Positions 26,387 through 35,035 are shown, counted from the first letter of the stretch. The stretch: DNA of 64,000 nucleotides from Dyadobacter crusticola DSM 16708 (GCF_000701505.1 NZ_KL370787.1:172432-236431), one strand, 5' to 3'. The notes: a model not told the origin generated them from the sequence alone. Numbers and translations are program-made.

Positions 26387-27004
26387 TTATCCGCCGCTTC
26401 TGCCTGACGACGATCTCCCAAAAAATCCTTTTCTACCGCTGCTTGGCCTGGAACTTACAGTCCGTGTAGTCCGGGAGGCGTCCACCTGCCTGAAAGTGCT
26501 CTGCGACTTTTCATACGTAGCCGGATTGCTGTAAACTCCCCTGGCGGCCTGTCCGTTCGCATTGCGGTACCCATTCATATACCCGTTACCGGAGTTCCGG
26601 CCTAACAGGTAACCCATTCCGCCGTAAAGCAGCATAGATGACAGGCCGCTGTGATGCCCCACATTTGATTGATTAGTCCGTATTTCTTCATCAATCAGTG
26701 CCTTTGCTGCTTCCGGGCTCAGCTTATCTGTATGCCCGTCGAGGTAAGTGACAATCGCGCCCGAACTGTCGGGAGCTACATTTTCTTCATCGGTAATCTT
26801 AAATTCGCCCGGTTTCACTTCCTTGATATGCGACCGGATACCTTTGGTATAACTTGTCTCTTCATAGCTATAAGCTTCTTCATCGTCCCTGTTTGAAGAG
26901 CAGCTGCCCAATGTCATTCCCGACAGCAAGGCAATGGCGAGCGCACTGCCGATACTGATGTCTTTCACGTGTTTGATGAAAGAGCCTTTTCTGATTTGCG
27001 TCAT
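26387..27004 (-). CDS. YgiB-like (UPF0441/DUF1190-type) lipoprotein
   Basis: 205 residues. A positively charged N-terminus and hydrophobic stretch lead to LGSCSS with Cys35 as likely lipid-modified cysteine. The middle is acidic; the C-terminal 90 residues contain a Gly/Met-rich segment (LLYGGMGYLLGRNSGNGYMN), then Ser/Thr/Arg-rich text ending GRKGFFGRSSSGRSGG. E. coli YgiB has the same plan: long N-terminus before the lipobox, MxGYMMGR-like core, and a GGFG...SRSxGG tail. Together with the YgiC-like gene 11 bp downstream, this supports a divergent YgiB homologue. Confidence 0.75.
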   Translation of the reverse strand: MTQIRKGSFIKHVKDISIGSALAIALLSGMTLGSCSSNRDDEEAYSYEETSYTKGIRSHIKEVKPGEFKITDEENVAPDSSGAIVTYLDGHTDKLSPEAAKALIDEEIRTNQSNVGHHSGLSSMLLYGGMGYLLGRNSGNGYMNGYRNANGQAARGVYSNPATYEKSQSTFRQVDASRTTRTVSSRPSSGRKGFFGRSSSGRSGG

Positions 27005-27151
27005 ATACCTGTTGAATTTTTTTCTGACAATTCTTAAAAATACGCTTTTACCTCACCCGGGGTAAGCATTATCTTTCGAGTGGTTCGATTAAGCGGATGT
27101 AATTCGCCTGTCACTTTACAAACGGTTTTTGTATCCTGATACTGAAAACAA

Positions 27152-27179
27152 AGGCACAACCCGTGACCAGATTGTGCCT
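27152..27179 (-). terminator. Hairpin terminator
   Basis: AGGCACAA (27152-27159) pairs with TTGTGCCT (27172-27179), loop 12 nt, followed on the minus strand by TTGTTTTC. It ends the leftward aminotransferase-fold gene. Confidence 0.6.
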
Positions 27180-27202
27180 CACCATTATTACCGTATAAAG
27201 AA

Positions 27203-28489
27203 CTATGCCTTCTTAGCGATCTTTTCCAATGCGCCTACCAGCCTGTCAAGGTCACTTAGTTTGGTATAAACGTGCGGTGTGACGCGTACACAATGGATAT
27301 TTTCCCAATTGATACCCACTGTGTGGATTTGGTAACCTTTCATCAGCTTGCTGTCAAGCTCTTCTGGTTTCATCCCATCAATGCTTACACCCGCGATCGC
27401 ACATGAAAATTCAGGTTTGAGCGAGGTATGGATTTTCACCCCCGGGATTTGGGCGGCCTTTTCTGCCCAGTATTTTTTCAAATAGTGAACACGCTCTTGT
27501 TTCCGTTTTGAGCCAATTCCTTCCTGAAAATTGATCGCTTCGCCAATTGCCTGCTCAATGGGAAAGCTTCTGGTGCCCAGCGTTTCAAATTTCCGGATAT
27601 CCCCACTTTTTGGCTGGCCATTACAAAGCAGCGGCCAGATCTTCTCAATTTTATCCTTTTTGATCCACATCATACCACTGCCGACAGGCGCACTCAGAAA
27701 TTTGTGGAGGCTCGTCCCGAAGTAATCGCATTCGAGATCGGGGATTTTGTAGTCGAGCAATCCGAAAGTATGTGCGCCGTCCACTACCACTTCAATGCCT
27801 TTTGCATGCGCCATCTGGCAAATCTTCCTTACCGGCATAATCTGGCCAACCCAATTGATAATGTGGGTGACGTGAATGATTTTGGTTTTAGGTGTAATTG
27901 CATCCGCAAATGCTTTTACGATCTGTTCGTCATTTTCAATGGGGAAATCAAATGAGAGTTGCTTGTAAACCAGCCCGTCGCGCATTTGTCGCTGCTTCCA
28001 GGCCTGGATCATATTTGGATAATCCTGAATAGTACCGATAATCTCGTCGCCTTTTTCAAGCGGCAATCCGAATATGATGGTGTTCAGTCCCTCCGTCGCA
28101 TTTCTGTTGATCGCAATTTCTTCCGGGTTACAGCCCGCCAATCCTGCAAGCCGCTGCCGCAAAGGCTCCCGGCCTTTGTCCATAATGCGCCACATGTAGT
28201 AAGATGGGCCTTGCGCTGCCGCTTTGTTGTATTTTTCCAAAGCTTCCTGCACAGCAACCGGAGAAGGTGATACTCCGCCGTTATTCAAAATGATAATGTC
28301 GCTTTTGCTGGCAGTATAAGCATCCTGGATCACCGACCAGTAATCTTCGTTATCGTTGCTATCAGCTTTCCAGAATCGTTCTGCATTCCTGAAATGCTCG
28401 GCGTGGATTTGATTAAAAAGGCTATCGACACCAAAAGCGCCCATACTTAGGGCTGCGCTCTTTTTGAAAAAGGACCGGCGATCGTTCAT
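27203..28489 (-). CDS. Tat-exported class V aminotransferase-fold protein (isopenicillin N epimerase-like)
   Basis: 428 residues. The N-terminal DRRSFFKKSAALSMGAFG is a twin-arginine signal, so the enzyme folds with its cofactor before export to the periplasm. The PLP fold is visible: GGVSPSP near the start, NRNATEGLNTIIFGL, VDGAH with Asp237 against the pyridine nitrogen, and Lys263 in GTSLHKFLSAPVGSG as the Schiff-base lysine. Closest named relatives are isopenicillin N epimerase and cysteine desulfurase-like proteins; the reaction is unknown. It lies next to an exported M23 peptidase, so an envelope role is possible. Confidence 0.87.
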   Translation of the reverse strand: MNDRRSFFKKSAALSMGAFGVDSLFNQIHAEHFRNAERFWKADSNDNEDYWSVIQDAYTASKSDIIILNNGGVSPSPVAVQEALEKYNKAAAQGPSYYMWRIMDKGREPLRQRLAGLAGCNPEEIAINRNATEGLNTIIFGLPLEKGDEIIGTIQDYPNMIQAWKQRQMRDGLVYKQLSFDFPIENDEQIVKAFADAITPKTKIIHVTHIINWVGQIMPVRKICQMAHAKGIEVVVDGAHTFGLLDYKIPDLECDYFGTSLHKFLSAPVGSGMMWIKKDKIEKIWPLLCNGQPKSGDIRKFETLGTRSFPIEQAIGEAINFQEGIGSKRKQERVHYLKKYWAEKAAQIPGVKIHTSLKPEFSCAIAGVSIDGMKPEELDSKLMKGYQIHTVGINWENIHCVRVTPHVYTKLSDLDRLVGALEKIAKKA

Positions 28490-28554
28490 AAAAGTGGTTT
28501 AGGAAGTGGTAATTGAGTCAGCTACAATTTATTAATAAAATGCACCAATCCCAA

Positions 28555-29337
28555 TCAATACATATCCGGGTCACTTTTCACGACGGATTGCAGCATCCAT
28601 TCATAAGTATTATAAGGCTCAGGCATCCCCTGGCTATCCAATTGCAGGTACATTAAATGCACGTGTGTCGGCGACCGTTGTTTATATGCATTGTAGCCGC
28701 TCCTGCCTATTTCAGCTATTTTATCGCCTGCTTTCACGCTCTGTCCGGGCTGCACTTCCACGATGTTGTTGTGCGCGTAATAGAAAAGTCCGTCGAGACA
28801 GGGATCGTAGATCCAGATCCAGTTGCCGCCCCGCAGCTCACTATCGTACTTCCAGCCAGTTTCTGTGGCCAGCACGATTCCGGATGTAAATGAAAGTACG
28901 TCGATCGGTTTCCAGGTGCGGTCGTCGAGGTTGTCCTGGTCTTTGTCACGCACGAACAAATCGTGTGCGGGGTGACTGCCTGCCACTTCACGGTCGAAAA
29001 GATCGAACCCATTTGGCCGGTAACCTCTTCCCCTTGAACCCACGGACTCACGCGGTGAATATCCTTTGACAGGATAAACAAAATAAGCGGAATCGATCCC
29101 CCGGCAGGTGTCCGGCTTTACAGCCTTCCTGATATTGACCATTACTTCGGAAAATGCTTTTCTCGCAGAATCGGGTGAGATCGCGCCGTCCCTGATGTTG
29201 AGCTGAATCTGGTTAAATGCAGCGCAATAGGCTGCCAGATCCTCGGAAGGTTCACTTTTATCAATGAAAGCTGAAACACTGACGATCAACAGCAAGCCTG
29301 CCGCTCTCTTTATTGTCATCCAAAATATTGTTGTCAT
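28555..29337 (-). CDS. M23 family metallopeptidase
   Basis: 260 residues with an N-terminal hydrophobic segment (RAAGLLLIVSVSAF; start could also be the ATG 6 codons downstream). The catalytic LytM/M23 domain has His122 and Asp126 in HPAHDLF and the second pair His225 and His227 in PTHVHLMY, with GNWIWIYDP and VKAGDKIAEIG between, giving the full zinc site and beta-core. Such enzymes cut peptidoglycan cross-bridges or act as inactive regulators; here the ligands are intact. It lies in the periplasm or anchored to the inner membrane. Divergent from an aldo/keto reductase. Confidence 0.88.
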   Translation of the reverse strand: MTTIFWMTIKRAAGLLLIVSVSAFIDKSEPSEDLAAYCAAFNQIQLNIRDGAISPDSARKAFSEVMVNIRKAVKPDTCRGIDSAYFVYPVKGYSPRESVGSRGRGYRPNGFDLFDREVAGSHPAHDLFVRDKDQDNLDDRTWKPIDVLSFTSGIVLATETGWKYDSELRGGNWIWIYDPCLDGLFYYAHNNIVEVQPGQSVKAGDKIAEIGRSGYNAYKQRSPTHVHLMYLQLDSQGMPEPYNTYEWMLQSVVKSDPDMY

Positions 29338-29397
29338 GAATTCTTCCGACTGCCTGCTATCACCGGGTAGTTGCCTGTTTTTTCAAATAATATCTTA

Positions 29398-29405
29398 CAA
29401 ATGTA
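29398..29405 (-). promoter_or_regulatory. Candidate -7 element for the M23 gene
   Basis: TACATTTG on the minus strand matches the Bacteroidota -7 consensus TAnnTTTG about 60 bp upstream of the M23 start. No clear -33 TTG at the expected distance. Confidence 0.3.
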
Positions 29406-29470
29406 TTTCTATTTACATTAAAAAGGATTTATGCCTTTCTTTAAACCCGTAACACTAAAACTGAAATCAA

Positions 29471-30442
29471 ATGCAATACCGTCGTTTTGGACGCACGAAC
29501 TGGCAGGTGAGTGAAATAGGTTATGGCATGTGGGGGCTCGCAGGCTGGACCGGCTCTGACCGCAAGGAAACCGATGATTCACTCGATCTGGCAGTAGAAT
29601 CGGGCGTTAACTTTTTTGATACCGCCTGGGGCTACGGCGAAGGTTTGAGCGAGCGGATATTAGGTGAGCTTATCAAAAGGAATGCAGGTCGCAAGCTGTA
29701 TGCTGCTACTAAAATCCCGCCTAAAAACCGCAGATGGCCGTCCCGGCCTGAGTTCAGGCTAGCCGACGTTTTCCCGGCCGACTACATTATTGAATACACT
29801 GAAAAGAGTTTGCAAAATCTCGGTACCGAGCAGATCGACTTGCTGCAATTTCATGTGTGGGAAGATAACTGGGCGCAGGAAGATGAATGGAAAGAGGCAG
29901 TTCAAAAACTCACGCAACAAGGAAAAGTGGCAAGCTGGGGGATCAGTATCAACCGCTGGGAGCCTGACAATGCATTGGAAACCTTGAAAACAGGACTGAT
30001 AGACGCTGTGCAGGTGATCTACAATATCTTCGACCAGGCGCCGGAAGACAATCTTTTCCCGCTTTGCCGCGAGCTGGATATCGCGGTGATCGCACGCGTT
30101 CCTTTTGATGAAGGTACATTGACAGGCACTTTGACAAAAGATACGGTATTCCCGGCCGACGACTGGCGGGCAACCTATTTCGTACCCGAAAACCTCAATT
30201 CCAGCGTAGACCACGCAGAGGCTTTGAGAGCAGATATACCAGAGGGAATGACGATGCCCGAGCTTGCATTGCGATTTATCCTCAATAATCCCGACGTGCA
30301 TACCACCATTCCGGGTATGCGGAAGCTGCCGCACGTGCGCTCCAATGTAGCAGTGAGCGACGGAAATCTGCTGCTGCCGGAAGTGGCCGAAAAGATGAAA
30401 AATCACCGCTGGGACCGAAAGCCAACAGAATGGTCTCAGTAG
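29471..30442 (+). CDS. Aldo/keto reductase
   Basis: 323 residues, TIM barrel. The catalytic tetrad is present: Asp50, Tyr55, Lys81 and His128 (FFDTAWGYGEG, AATKIPP, QFHVW). The C-terminal PELALRFILNNPDVHTTIPGM is the NADPH-binding region of family 11/12-type reductases. NADPH-dependent reduction of an aldehyde or ketone; the substrate is not known. A very strong bidirectional terminator sits directly after the stop codon, so it is a single gene. Confidence 0.93.
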   Translation: MQYRRFGRTNWQVSEIGYGMWGLAGWTGSDRKETDDSLDLAVESGVNFFDTAWGYGEGLSERILGELIKRNAGRKLYAATKIPPKNRRWPSRPEFRLADVFPADYIIEYTEKSLQNLGTEQIDLLQFHVWEDNWAQEDEWKEAVQKLTQQGKVASWGISINRWEPDNALETLKTGLIDAVQVIYNIFDQAPEDNLFPLCRELDIAVIARVPFDEGTLTGTLTKDTVFPADDWRATYFVPENLNSSVDHAEALRADIPEGMTMPELALRFILNNPDVHTTIPGMRKLPHVRSNVAVSDGNLLLPEVAEKMKNHRWDRKPTEWSQ

Positions 30443-30444
30443 CA

Positions 30445-30477
30445 AAAAAACCGTCCCGGATCTCGGGACGGTTTTTT
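30445..30477. terminator. Strong bidirectional terminator
   Basis: AAAAAACCGTCCC (30445-30457) pairs exactly with GGGACGGTTTTTT (30465-30477), 7-nt loop. Serves the rightward aldo/keto reductase and the leftward DoxX gene, which converge here. Confidence 0.9.
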
Positions 30478-30493
30478 AATGCATTCAATATGA

Positions 30494-30904
30494 TCAACGG
30501 TAAAGCTTACTGTCAATCGAAAACTTACCAGGGCCTGTGAAGAACAACGTGAGATAGGTGATCAGAAAAGAGACGGCATGTTCTTTCTTGTCAAACGGAT
30601 CTGCACCGTGCACGATGAAAACGACGACGATCATCGTAAAAATAAGCGGGATCAATGCAGCTCTCGTAACCAATCCCAAAATGACCAGAATGGAGCACAC
30701 GAATTCTGCGAAGATGGTCAGAATGTAAGAAAGCTCCTCTCCTATACCGATCGGATCGGCAAAAGAACGATTTCCGCCCAGATAACCGGAAAGTTTGGCA
30801 TAACCGTGCGTCAACATCAAACAAGAGATACCCACGCGCAGGATCAATACGCCGAAATCAGCAGACGCAGGTAACTTAATGGGTTTCAAAAATCTTTTCA
30901 GCAT
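30494..30904 (-). CDS. DoxX family membrane protein
   Basis: 136 residues with four hydrophobic helices (GVLILRVGISCLMLTHGY, LSYILTIFAEFVCSILVIL, ALIPLIFTMIVVVFIV, FLITYLTLFFTGPG). Features shared with DoxX/SURF4 proteins: LRVGISCLMLTHGYAKLSGY and EFVCSILVILGLVTRAAL near the second and third helices, and GPGKFSID at the end. Inner-membrane protein; family members relate to redox or thiosulfate:quinone chemistry but most, like this, have no known role. Confidence 0.9.
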   Translation of the reverse strand: MLKRFLKPIKLPASADFGVLILRVGISCLMLTHGYAKLSGYLGGNRSFADPIGIGEELSYILTIFAEFVCSILVILGLVTRAALIPLIFTMIVVVFIVHGADPFDKKEHAVSFLITYLTLFFTGPGKFSIDSKLYR

Positions 30905-31054
30905 AAGCTATTTTTTGGGTGAATAAACGACAGCCGCGATCATTTGCGCCTGCAAATATCTTGTGAAACTTAGTAACGGGATAAAGCCGCCACTTAGTTT
31001 CTTAAAAAATTTCGTAGAGGCTGTCTTCCGAATTTTTATATGCCAAGTAATAAT

Positions 31055-31070
31055 TTTAGATTTACCTAAA
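31055..31070. promoter_or_regulatory. Metalloregulator-like palindrome upstream of TonB receptor
   Basis: TTTAGATTTACCTAAA: arms TTTAG/CTAAA over 6 bp, 43 bp before the receptor start codon. One change (A to G) would give TTTAGGTTTACCTAAA, the sort of operator bound by DtxR/MntR-type repressors. Resemblance only. Confidence 0.35.
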
Positions 31071-31112
31071 TTATAAAATAAGGGTTAGTTAAATAAATAT
31101 TTTGAAGACTTT

Positions 31113-33374
31113 ATGAGACTATACATACTATTGATTTTCATACTGCTAGGTGCATCTGCTCATGCGCAGATTACATTCAGCGGCAATATATCACTGGAAG
31201 GACAGCAGGAAACTGCCTTTGGGGCTTCGGTTTACATTGATCAGCTAAAAACAGGCACTACTGCGGATACGCTGGGAAATTTCCGGATTTCAAACATTCC
31301 TTCCGGCGTATATACCATCCGGGTAAGTTACATTTCAATGCCTACAATCATTGAAAAAAATGTCCGGATAGAAAGAGACCTGGTAAAGAACTTCGTATTG
31401 AAATCAGGTGCCAATGCGCTCGATGAAGTCGTGATTAGCGGCACAATGAAGGAAGTGTCCAAACTGGACAGTCCGGTTCCGGTTGATATCATTACCGCCA
31501 AATTCATCTATAAAAACCCGGTTCCGAGCATATTTGAGGGACTTAGCTACGTAAATGGCGTGCGGCCGCAGCTGAACTGCAATGTTTGCAATACCGGAGA
31601 TATCCACATGAACGGGCTCGAAGGTCCGTATACGATGGTGCTGATCGACGGTATGCCAATGGTAAGCGGGCTTTCAACTGTTTATGGCCTATCAGGTATC
31701 CCGAACAGTCTGATTGACAGGGTAGAAATCGTGAAGGGACCAGCGTCAACACTTTACGGTTCGGAAGCAGTGGGCGGGCTGATCAATATCATTACCAAAA
31801 ATCCATCCAAAGCACCTGTATTTTCAGCAGATGCATTCAGTACCAGCTGGCTGGATTACAATCTGGATCTTGGCGTAAAGCTTTCACCTGCTGAAAATGT
31901 GAATGCAATTCTGGGAGTCAATTATTTCAATTACCAAAACCCGCTGGATCACAATGGTGATGGGTTCACCGACCTTACCTTGCAAAACAGGATTTCAGTT
32001 TTTAACAAATGGACTGTTAACCTCAAAAACAACAAACAGGCCAATGTCGCAGCGCGTTACTACTATGAAGACCGCTGGGGCGGGCAGATGAACTGGAACA
32101 AGTCTCACCGCGGCGGGAACGAGGTATATGGCGAGAGCATTTATACTTCCAGATTTGAAGTTTTAGGTAATTATCAGCTTCCAACGCGTGAGAAAATCAC
32201 GCTTCAATATTCATTCAGCTCACATCACCAGAACTCGGTTTATGGAAATGTGCCATTTCTCGCCGATCAGAAGATTGCATTTGCGCAGCTGCTCTGGGAT
32301 AAGGAAATCGGACAACACAATCTGTTGATCGGCTCCCCTTTCCGCTACACTTTTTACAACGATAACACGACCGCAACCAGGTACCTGGACGGCCAGGATC
32401 ACGCAGACAAGATTTACCTCCCTGGTTTCTTTGTACAGGATGAAATCAAAACCGGCGCCCACGCATTGCTACTTGGAGCGAGATATGATTATAACAGCCG
32501 GCACGGAAGCATTTTCACACCCCGTGCAGCTTACAAATTCAAGTTTAATCAAACAGACGTGGTCCGGCTCAATGTGGGCCGCGGCTTCCGGATCGTCAAT
32601 TTATTTACAGAAGATCACGCCGCATTGACGGGCTCGCGGCAGGTTATTGTGAAAGAAGCGCTCAATCCTGAGCAAAGCTGGAATGCAAATCTGAACCTGG
32701 TGAAAAAGATTGTAACCGGAAATTCTTTTGTCGGCCTTGACGCTTCACTTTTTTACACGCATTTTACGAATCGCATTTTACCGGATTATGACACCGACCC
32801 GAACCAAATTATTTACGACAATCTGGACGGTCATGCAGTTTCAAAAGGGATCAGCCTGAACCTGGACTTTAACTTTTCGTTCCCGCTGAAAATCATCACG
32901 GGTGGGACTTTAATGGACAATTACCAGGTAGAAAACGGAACGCGGTTCCGACCTGTTTTAACAGAAAAATTCACGGCAGTCTGGTCGGTCAGTTACGAGA
33001 TTCAGAAGGCAGGCATTTCATTTGACTACACCGGAAATATGTATGGGCCAATGCGTTTACCTGTGTTAAGTGAAACCGACCCGCGCGCGCGGAGATCGCC
33101 CGTGTGGTCTTTGCAGAATATCCAGGTTACCAAGAAGTTTAGCAATGGCATGGAAATTTACGGAGGTTTGAAAAATTTGCTAAACTTCACGCCACCTGCC
33201 AATTCCATTGCCCGAGCCAATGATCCATTTGACAAAAAAGTACAGTTTAATGACCAAGGTCAAGTGATCGCAACTCCTGAAAATCCATACGGGCTTACCT
33301 TTGACCCTTCTTACGTTTACGCTCCCAATCAGGGTCGCCGGGTATTTTTAGGAGTACGCTATACGTTGCATTAA
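31113..33374 (+). CDS. TonB-dependent receptor with cysteine pair in plug
   Basis: 753 residues with signal peptide ending ASAHAQ. Carboxypeptidase-like domain (about 22-95), then plug: EVVISGTMKEVSKLDSPVPV, QLNCNVCNTGDIHMNGLEG, YTMVLIDGMPMV, and EIVKGPASTLYGSEAVGG. The barrel ends RRVFLGVRYTLH. The plug resembles the vitamin/siderophore branch (CirA, BtuB-like) rather than SusC, and the CNVCN pair plus following His/Met suggests metal or metal-complex handling. No partner lipoprotein nearby. A metalloregulator-like palindrome lies upstream. The ligand is inferred, not known. Confidence 0.92.
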   Translation: MRLYILLIFILLGASAHAQITFSGNISLEGQQETAFGASVYIDQLKTGTTADTLGNFRISNIPSGVYTIRVSYISMPTIIEKNVRIERDLVKNFVLKSGANALDEVVISGTMKEVSKLDSPVPVDIITAKFIYKNPVPSIFEGLSYVNGVRPQLNCNVCNTGDIHMNGLEGPYTMVLIDGMPMVSGLSTVYGLSGIPNSLIDRVEIVKGPASTLYGSEAVGGLINIITKNPSKAPVFSADAFSTSWLDYNLDLGVKLSPAENVNAILGVNYFNYQNPLDHNGDGFTDLTLQNRISVFNKWTVNLKNNKQANVAARYYYEDRWGGQMNWNKSHRGGNEVYGESIYTSRFEVLGNYQLPTREKITLQYSFSSHHQNSVYGNVPFLADQKIAFAQLLWDKEIGQHNLLIGSPFRYTFYNDNTTATRYLDGQDHADKIYLPGFFVQDEIKTGAHALLLGARYDYNSRHGSIFTPRAAYKFKFNQTDVVRLNVGRGFRIVNLFTEDHAALTGSRQVIVKEALNPEQSWNANLNLVKKIVTGNSFVGLDASLFYTHFTNRILPDYDTDPNQIIYDNLDGHAVSKGISLNLDFNFSFPLKIITGGTLMDNYQVENGTRFRPVLTEKFTAVWSVSYEIQKAGISFDYTGNMYGPMRLPVLSETDPRARRSPVWSLQNIQVTKKFSNGMEIYGGLKNLLNFTPPANSIARANDPFDKKVQFNDQGQVIATPENPYGLTFDPSYVYAPNQGRRVFLGVRYTLH

Positions 33375-33463
33375 ACGGACAAAGCAGATGTGCCCAGAAG
33401 AGTACACAAATGACATGTTTATGATTTTTCAAAGAGCAAAAACGTATACAGTATTGATATTCA

Positions 33464-33494
33464 TTGATTTGAATATAGATTGATTGTATATTTG
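33464..33494 (+). promoter_or_regulatory. Bacteroidota-type promoter for the glycogen-binding-type gene
   Basis: TTG (33464-33466), 20 bp, then TATATTTG (33487-33494). Both boxes and spacing match the TTG-N17-23-TAnnTTTG pattern of this phylum. The coding start lies 29 bp further on. Confidence 0.6.
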
Positions 33495-33523
33495 TCTCAT
33501 TAATTATTTAACACTACTTAATT

Positions 33524-33835
33524 ATGGCATTAACGAAACAATTTGTAAAGAGTAAATCTGTTTACAAAGTAACATTTACAGTTCCTGCTGAGGCGGCTGC
33601 CGAAGCGAAGAAAGTTGCCCTTGTTGGAGAATTTAATGAGTGGAATCCAGAAGCAGTTGTACTCAAAAAGCAAAAAGACGGATCATTCAAAACAAGCCTC
33701 GAACTAGGCGCAGGCGAATATCAGTTCCGCTATATCCTCGATGATGAAAAGTGGGAAAACGACTGGGAAGCAGACAAATACGTACCAGCGGGCGTTGACG
33801 AAGCATCGGAAAATTCGGTAGTGGTTTGTAGCTAA
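33524..33835 (+). CDS. Stand-alone glycogen-binding-type (CBM48/AMPK-beta-like) domain protein
   Basis: 103 residues, no signal peptide. The single domain matches the early-set fold of isoamylases and the AMPK beta glycogen-binding module: KVALVGEFNEWNPEAVVLKK (with the conserved GxFNxW), DGSFKTSLELGAGEYQFRYILD, and EWEADKYVPAG-like text at the end. No catalytic domain is fused. It may bind glycogen or a similar alpha-glucan in the cytoplasm, or act as a regulatory module; no glycogen enzymes are nearby. It has a good promoter and its own terminator, so it seems highly expressed. Confidence 0.88.
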   Translation: MALTKQFVKSKSVYKVTFTVPAEAAAEAKKVALVGEFNEWNPEAVVLKKQKDGSFKTSLELGAGEYQFRYILDDEKWENDWEADKYVPAGVDEASENSVVVCS

Positions 33836-33838
33836 TTA

Positions 33839-33901
33839 GCTATCGGCTATCGGCTATCGGCTATCGGCTATCGGCTATCGGCTATCGGCTATCGGCTATC
33901 G
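33839..33901. repeat. Tandem repeat: nine copies of a 7-mer
   Basis: Exactly nine head-to-tail copies of GCTATCG fill 63 bp right after the glycogen-binding-type gene stop codon and before its terminator. Degenerate relatives in the reverse orientation (GCCGACTGCCGAGAGCCGATTGCCGA) are at 33984-34009. Likely a slippage-prone microsatellite. Confidence 0.95.
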
Positions 33902-33907
33902 AATACA

Positions 33908-33946
33908 AAAAAGAACCCGGAGGTATTTCTACTTCGGGTTCTTTTT
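33908..33946. terminator. Bidirectional hairpin terminator
   Basis: AAAAAGAACCCG (33908-33919) pairs exactly with CGGGTTCTTTTT (33935-33946), 15-nt loop. It closes the rightward glycogen-binding-type gene and may also close the leftward isomerase-like gene. Confidence 0.85.
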
Positions 33947-34017
33947 CTATTTAACTCAGTATCACAATCGCAATTGAACTTCAAAGCCGACTGCCGAGAG
34001 CCGATTGCCGAAGTTCC

Positions 34018-34944
34018 CTAAACCACAAACGCATCACTCTCCACATACGCCTTAATCAATGCATCTTCGCCTTCTGCGCCGGATTTGGAGTTACCATGTT
34101 CCATTCCCATGATGAAAGATTTGTTTTCCTTCTTGCTGCGGTCGTAAATGTATTTGAAAATGTTTTTGTAATTGATTTCCCCGGTAGTCGGCTCTTTTCT
34201 GCCCGGCTCATCTCCGATCTGGAAGTAGTCGATCTCACTCCACGTTTTATCGATGTTATAGATCAGCCTACCCTCGTTTTTCTGCATGTGGTAGATATCG
34301 TAAAGTATCTTGCAAGACTTGCTGTTAACTCCGCGGCAGATCTCGTAAGTCTGCTCAGAAGTACGCAGGAATAGATTTGGGCTATCACTAAGTGGTTCTA
34401 AAACCATGACCAGACCGTGCGGTTCGAGTATCTCCGCGCCGCGGCGCAATGCATCTATTACGTGCCCGGTTTGCACGCCGATCGGCAGGTTTCTTTCGAA
34501 ATCACCCGGTACAACTGTCATCCATTTTGCATTCACGCGCTTGGCAACCTCCACTGCTTTTTTGCAGCCGTTGAGAAAAATATCAATGTACTCCTGCTTT
34601 CCCGCTGCCAGCGTATTAGCGCCATTACCTCCTTTATCAACCACGAACACGCCCATTTGCATGCCGAGGCGCGCCATTTCCTTCGCGATCTTTTCTTGCT
34701 CTTCTACCGGCCTGCCCATCATACCATTATCTTCCAGCGCCATAAATCCATTGTCAGCCATAAATTTCAGCTGATCAATTACGTCCTTCCCAGCCTTGTT
34801 CTGAAACATTCCGAAATGCGGGGCGTATTTAAGCTTGAACTGGTTTTTGGCAGTGGGAGCAGACTGTCCAGCAAATGCATTTCCAGCTGCAACTGCGGCT
34901 CCCGCGAGACCTAGTGTAGATTTTACAAAATTTCTACGAAGCAT
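34018..34944 (-). CDS. Tat-exported hydroxypyruvate isomerase-like TIM barrel protein
   Basis: 308 residues. N-terminal LRRNFVKSTLGLAGAAVAA is a twin-arginine signal with a cleavage region at AFAGQ. The rest fits the xylose isomerase-like AP endonuclease 2 TIM barrel: KYAPHFGMF, GFMALEDNGM, TVVPGD, MVLEPLSD with the metal Glu, ILYDIYHMQ with His, YFQIGDEPGRKEPTTGEINY and GMEHGNSK. Related to the hydroxypyruvate isomerase (Hyi) family, with a metal centre preserved. Exported to the periplasm, so a sugar epimerase/isomerase role in carbohydrate breakdown is plausible; the substrate is unknown. Lies upstream of the dehydrogenase-like paralogues. Confidence 0.87.
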   Translation of the reverse strand: MLRRNFVKSTLGLAGAAVAAGNAFAGQSAPTAKNQFKLKYAPHFGMFQNKAGKDVIDQLKFMADNGFMALEDNGMMGRPVEEQEKIAKEMARLGMQMGVFVVDKGGNGANTLAAGKQEYIDIFLNGCKKAVEVAKRVNAKWMTVVPGDFERNLPIGVQTGHVIDALRRGAEILEPHGLVMVLEPLSDSPNLFLRTSEQTYEICRGVNSKSCKILYDIYHMQKNEGRLIYNIDKTWSEIDYFQIGDEPGRKEPTTGEINYKNIFKYIYDRSKKENKSFIMGMEHGNSKSGAEGEDALIKAYVESDAFVV

Positions 34945-35035
34945 ATATTTCGTTAGTTATGTTTAGGATGTAAAGAATTTTGGAAAGACAATTTACCTCA
35001 AAACTGCTCCCATTATTTTAAAAATGCGTTTTTGC

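Noticed and set aside
29759-30445. 228-codon leftward frame
   Set aside because: Antisense to the aldo/keto reductase, whose tetrad is intact; no recognisable protein features.
33839-33901. CRISPR array
   Set aside because: The unit is 7 bp with no spacers and no cas genes nearby; it is a simple tandem repeat.
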